From: Bacteriovoracaceae bacterium
GTDB lineage: Bacteria; Bdellovibrionota; Bacteriovoracia; Bacteriovoracales; Bacteriovoracaceae
Length of the DNA: 5,886 nucleotides
Direction: 5' to 3'
NCBI GenBank assembly: GCA_947442115.1
Contig: CANEVK010000178.1
Span: forward strand, 1-5,886
Shown: piece after piece, positions 5,340 to 5,886 of the stretch
How positions within the stretch are numbered: the first letter of the stretch is position 1
Layout: each line of letters opens with the position of its first letter
Position numbers and translations under genes: made by a program
The notes under the pieces: model-generated
The model's database searches: none
The model's input: the letters and a program-made list of their open reading frames with translations, nothing else
What the model was told of the DNA's origin: nothing

Positions 5340-5886
5340 TACTTATTTATGGCCTCAGTTTTAATGGAGTGCTGCTGGCATCAGACCAGGCTTTTCCTCT
5401 TTATCTGCATGGAGAAAAAAAACTCGATGGCTATTTTGGTAGCAAGAGTCCTTCACTGACTTTAGATCCTTATCTAGGAAAACTTCATTTCAATGAGGAT
5501 ATTTCTCTCAGCAATAGTTTTAACCCTTATTTGCTTGAAGCTCAGAAGGAGCTTTCTGATTTCATTAAATCTGAGCTCTATACCTCTGCACTTTGTACCA
5601 GCGATCAGTTTATAAAACATTCAAATTATATCCGATATTCCTATCGACTGCTGGCCATCAGCTACCTTCTTGAAGCAAGCTGGCACATGCAACTTATTTC
5701 TCAATCTGTATTGCCTAAGGCCAATTGTGGATTTGATTTTGATAGGTGGCTCGATTCTTGTCGCCCAGTCTCTGATGAAATGAAAAAATTCATTTTGCAA
5801 CTCCGTAAATTTAGACCCAAATACAAAGAAAGCCTTCCTAAGGATTATAGGGCCCAGGACTGGATAAAAGAATTCAAATCAAAACA
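5309..5886 (+). CDS. exported protein of unknown function, 3' end outside window
   Basis: A frame from ATG 5309 stays open for 192 codons to the right edge. It begins with a probable Sec signal peptide (hydrophobic residues 3-24, VNIILVQLLVLIYGLSFNGVLL, then ASDQA, cleavage around ASDQA). The mature part has visible Cys at 96, 140 and 151, several Tyr/Trp (for example LLEASWHMQ), and a basic segment near 157-173, suggesting a periplasmic, possibly disulfide-bonded helical protein. The start lies 31 bases inside dctM in another frame, and no Shine-Dalgarno sequence is visible, so expression probably depends on coupling to dctM. The position makes it a candidate part of the transporter operon. 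I recognise no family, and because the C-terminus is missing a larger enzyme or domain beyond the edge cannot be excluded. A TTG at 5324 is a less likely start. Confidence 0.8.
   Translation, partial: MVNIILVQLLVLIYGLSFNGVLLASDQAFPLYLHGEKKLDGYFGSKSPSLTLDPYLGKLHFNEDISLSNSFNPYLLEAQKELSDFIKSELYTSALCTSDQFIKHSNYIRYSYRLLAISYLLEASWHMQLISQSVLPKANCGFDFDRWLDSCRPVSDEMKKFILQLRKFRPKYKESLPKDYRAQDWIKEFKSK

Noticed and set aside
1..5886. CRISPR arrays, insertion sequences, tRNA or rRNA genes
   Set aside because: Looked for regular repeats, transposase motifs, terminal inverted repeats and tRNA-like arms; none seen.

Overview
The window is an AT-rich bacterial segment whose genes run almost entirely on the + strand. 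It looks like chromosomal DNA from a low-GC Gram-negative bacterium. The evidence is a lipobox lipoprotein, several Sec signal peptides, and a TRAP transporter with a periplasmic binding protein. The low GC and the pairing of a TatT-type TRAP system with unrecognised short secreted proteins would fit the Bdellovibrionota (Bacteriovorax/Halobacteriovorax-like predators). That placement is inference, because no rRNA or other lineage marker is present.

Left part (1-1258): three tightly packed or overlapping + strand genes. They are the 3' end of an unrecognised gene cut by the window edge, a Maf/YhdE-type nucleotide pyrophosphatase, and a 142-residue exported protein of unknown function. The exported protein starts inside the last codons of maf.

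Middle (1255-1650): this apparent gap is not empty. A 58-codon, strongly basic gene lies on the - strand (1255-1431). It has a good Shine-Dalgarno sequence, its stop codon overlaps the stop of the + strand gene it converges with, and a terminator-like hairpin follows it inside that neighbour. The remaining 219 bases (1432-1650) are a divergent upstream region with one modest promoter candidate and a GC-rich island.

Right part (1651-5886): a compact transporter operon, tatT-tatP(dctP-like)-dctQ-dctM, followed by an overlapping exported protein that runs off the right edge. TatT is a TPR-like lipoprotein and TatP the periplasmic binding protein. DctQ and DctM form the small and large membrane subunits of a cation-coupled secondary importer. 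This is the tetratricopeptide-repeat-protein-associated TRAP (TPAT) arrangement known from Treponema pallidum. The binding protein has Trp where classical organic-acid TRAP binding proteins carry the carboxylate-clamping Arg, so the ligand is probably not a simple C4-dicarboxylate or sialic acid. The 31-base overlap of the last gene with dctM makes that unknown secreted protein a candidate extra component. The most interesting points are this transporter with its atypical ligand site and unknown follow-on gene, and the small antisense-side gene.
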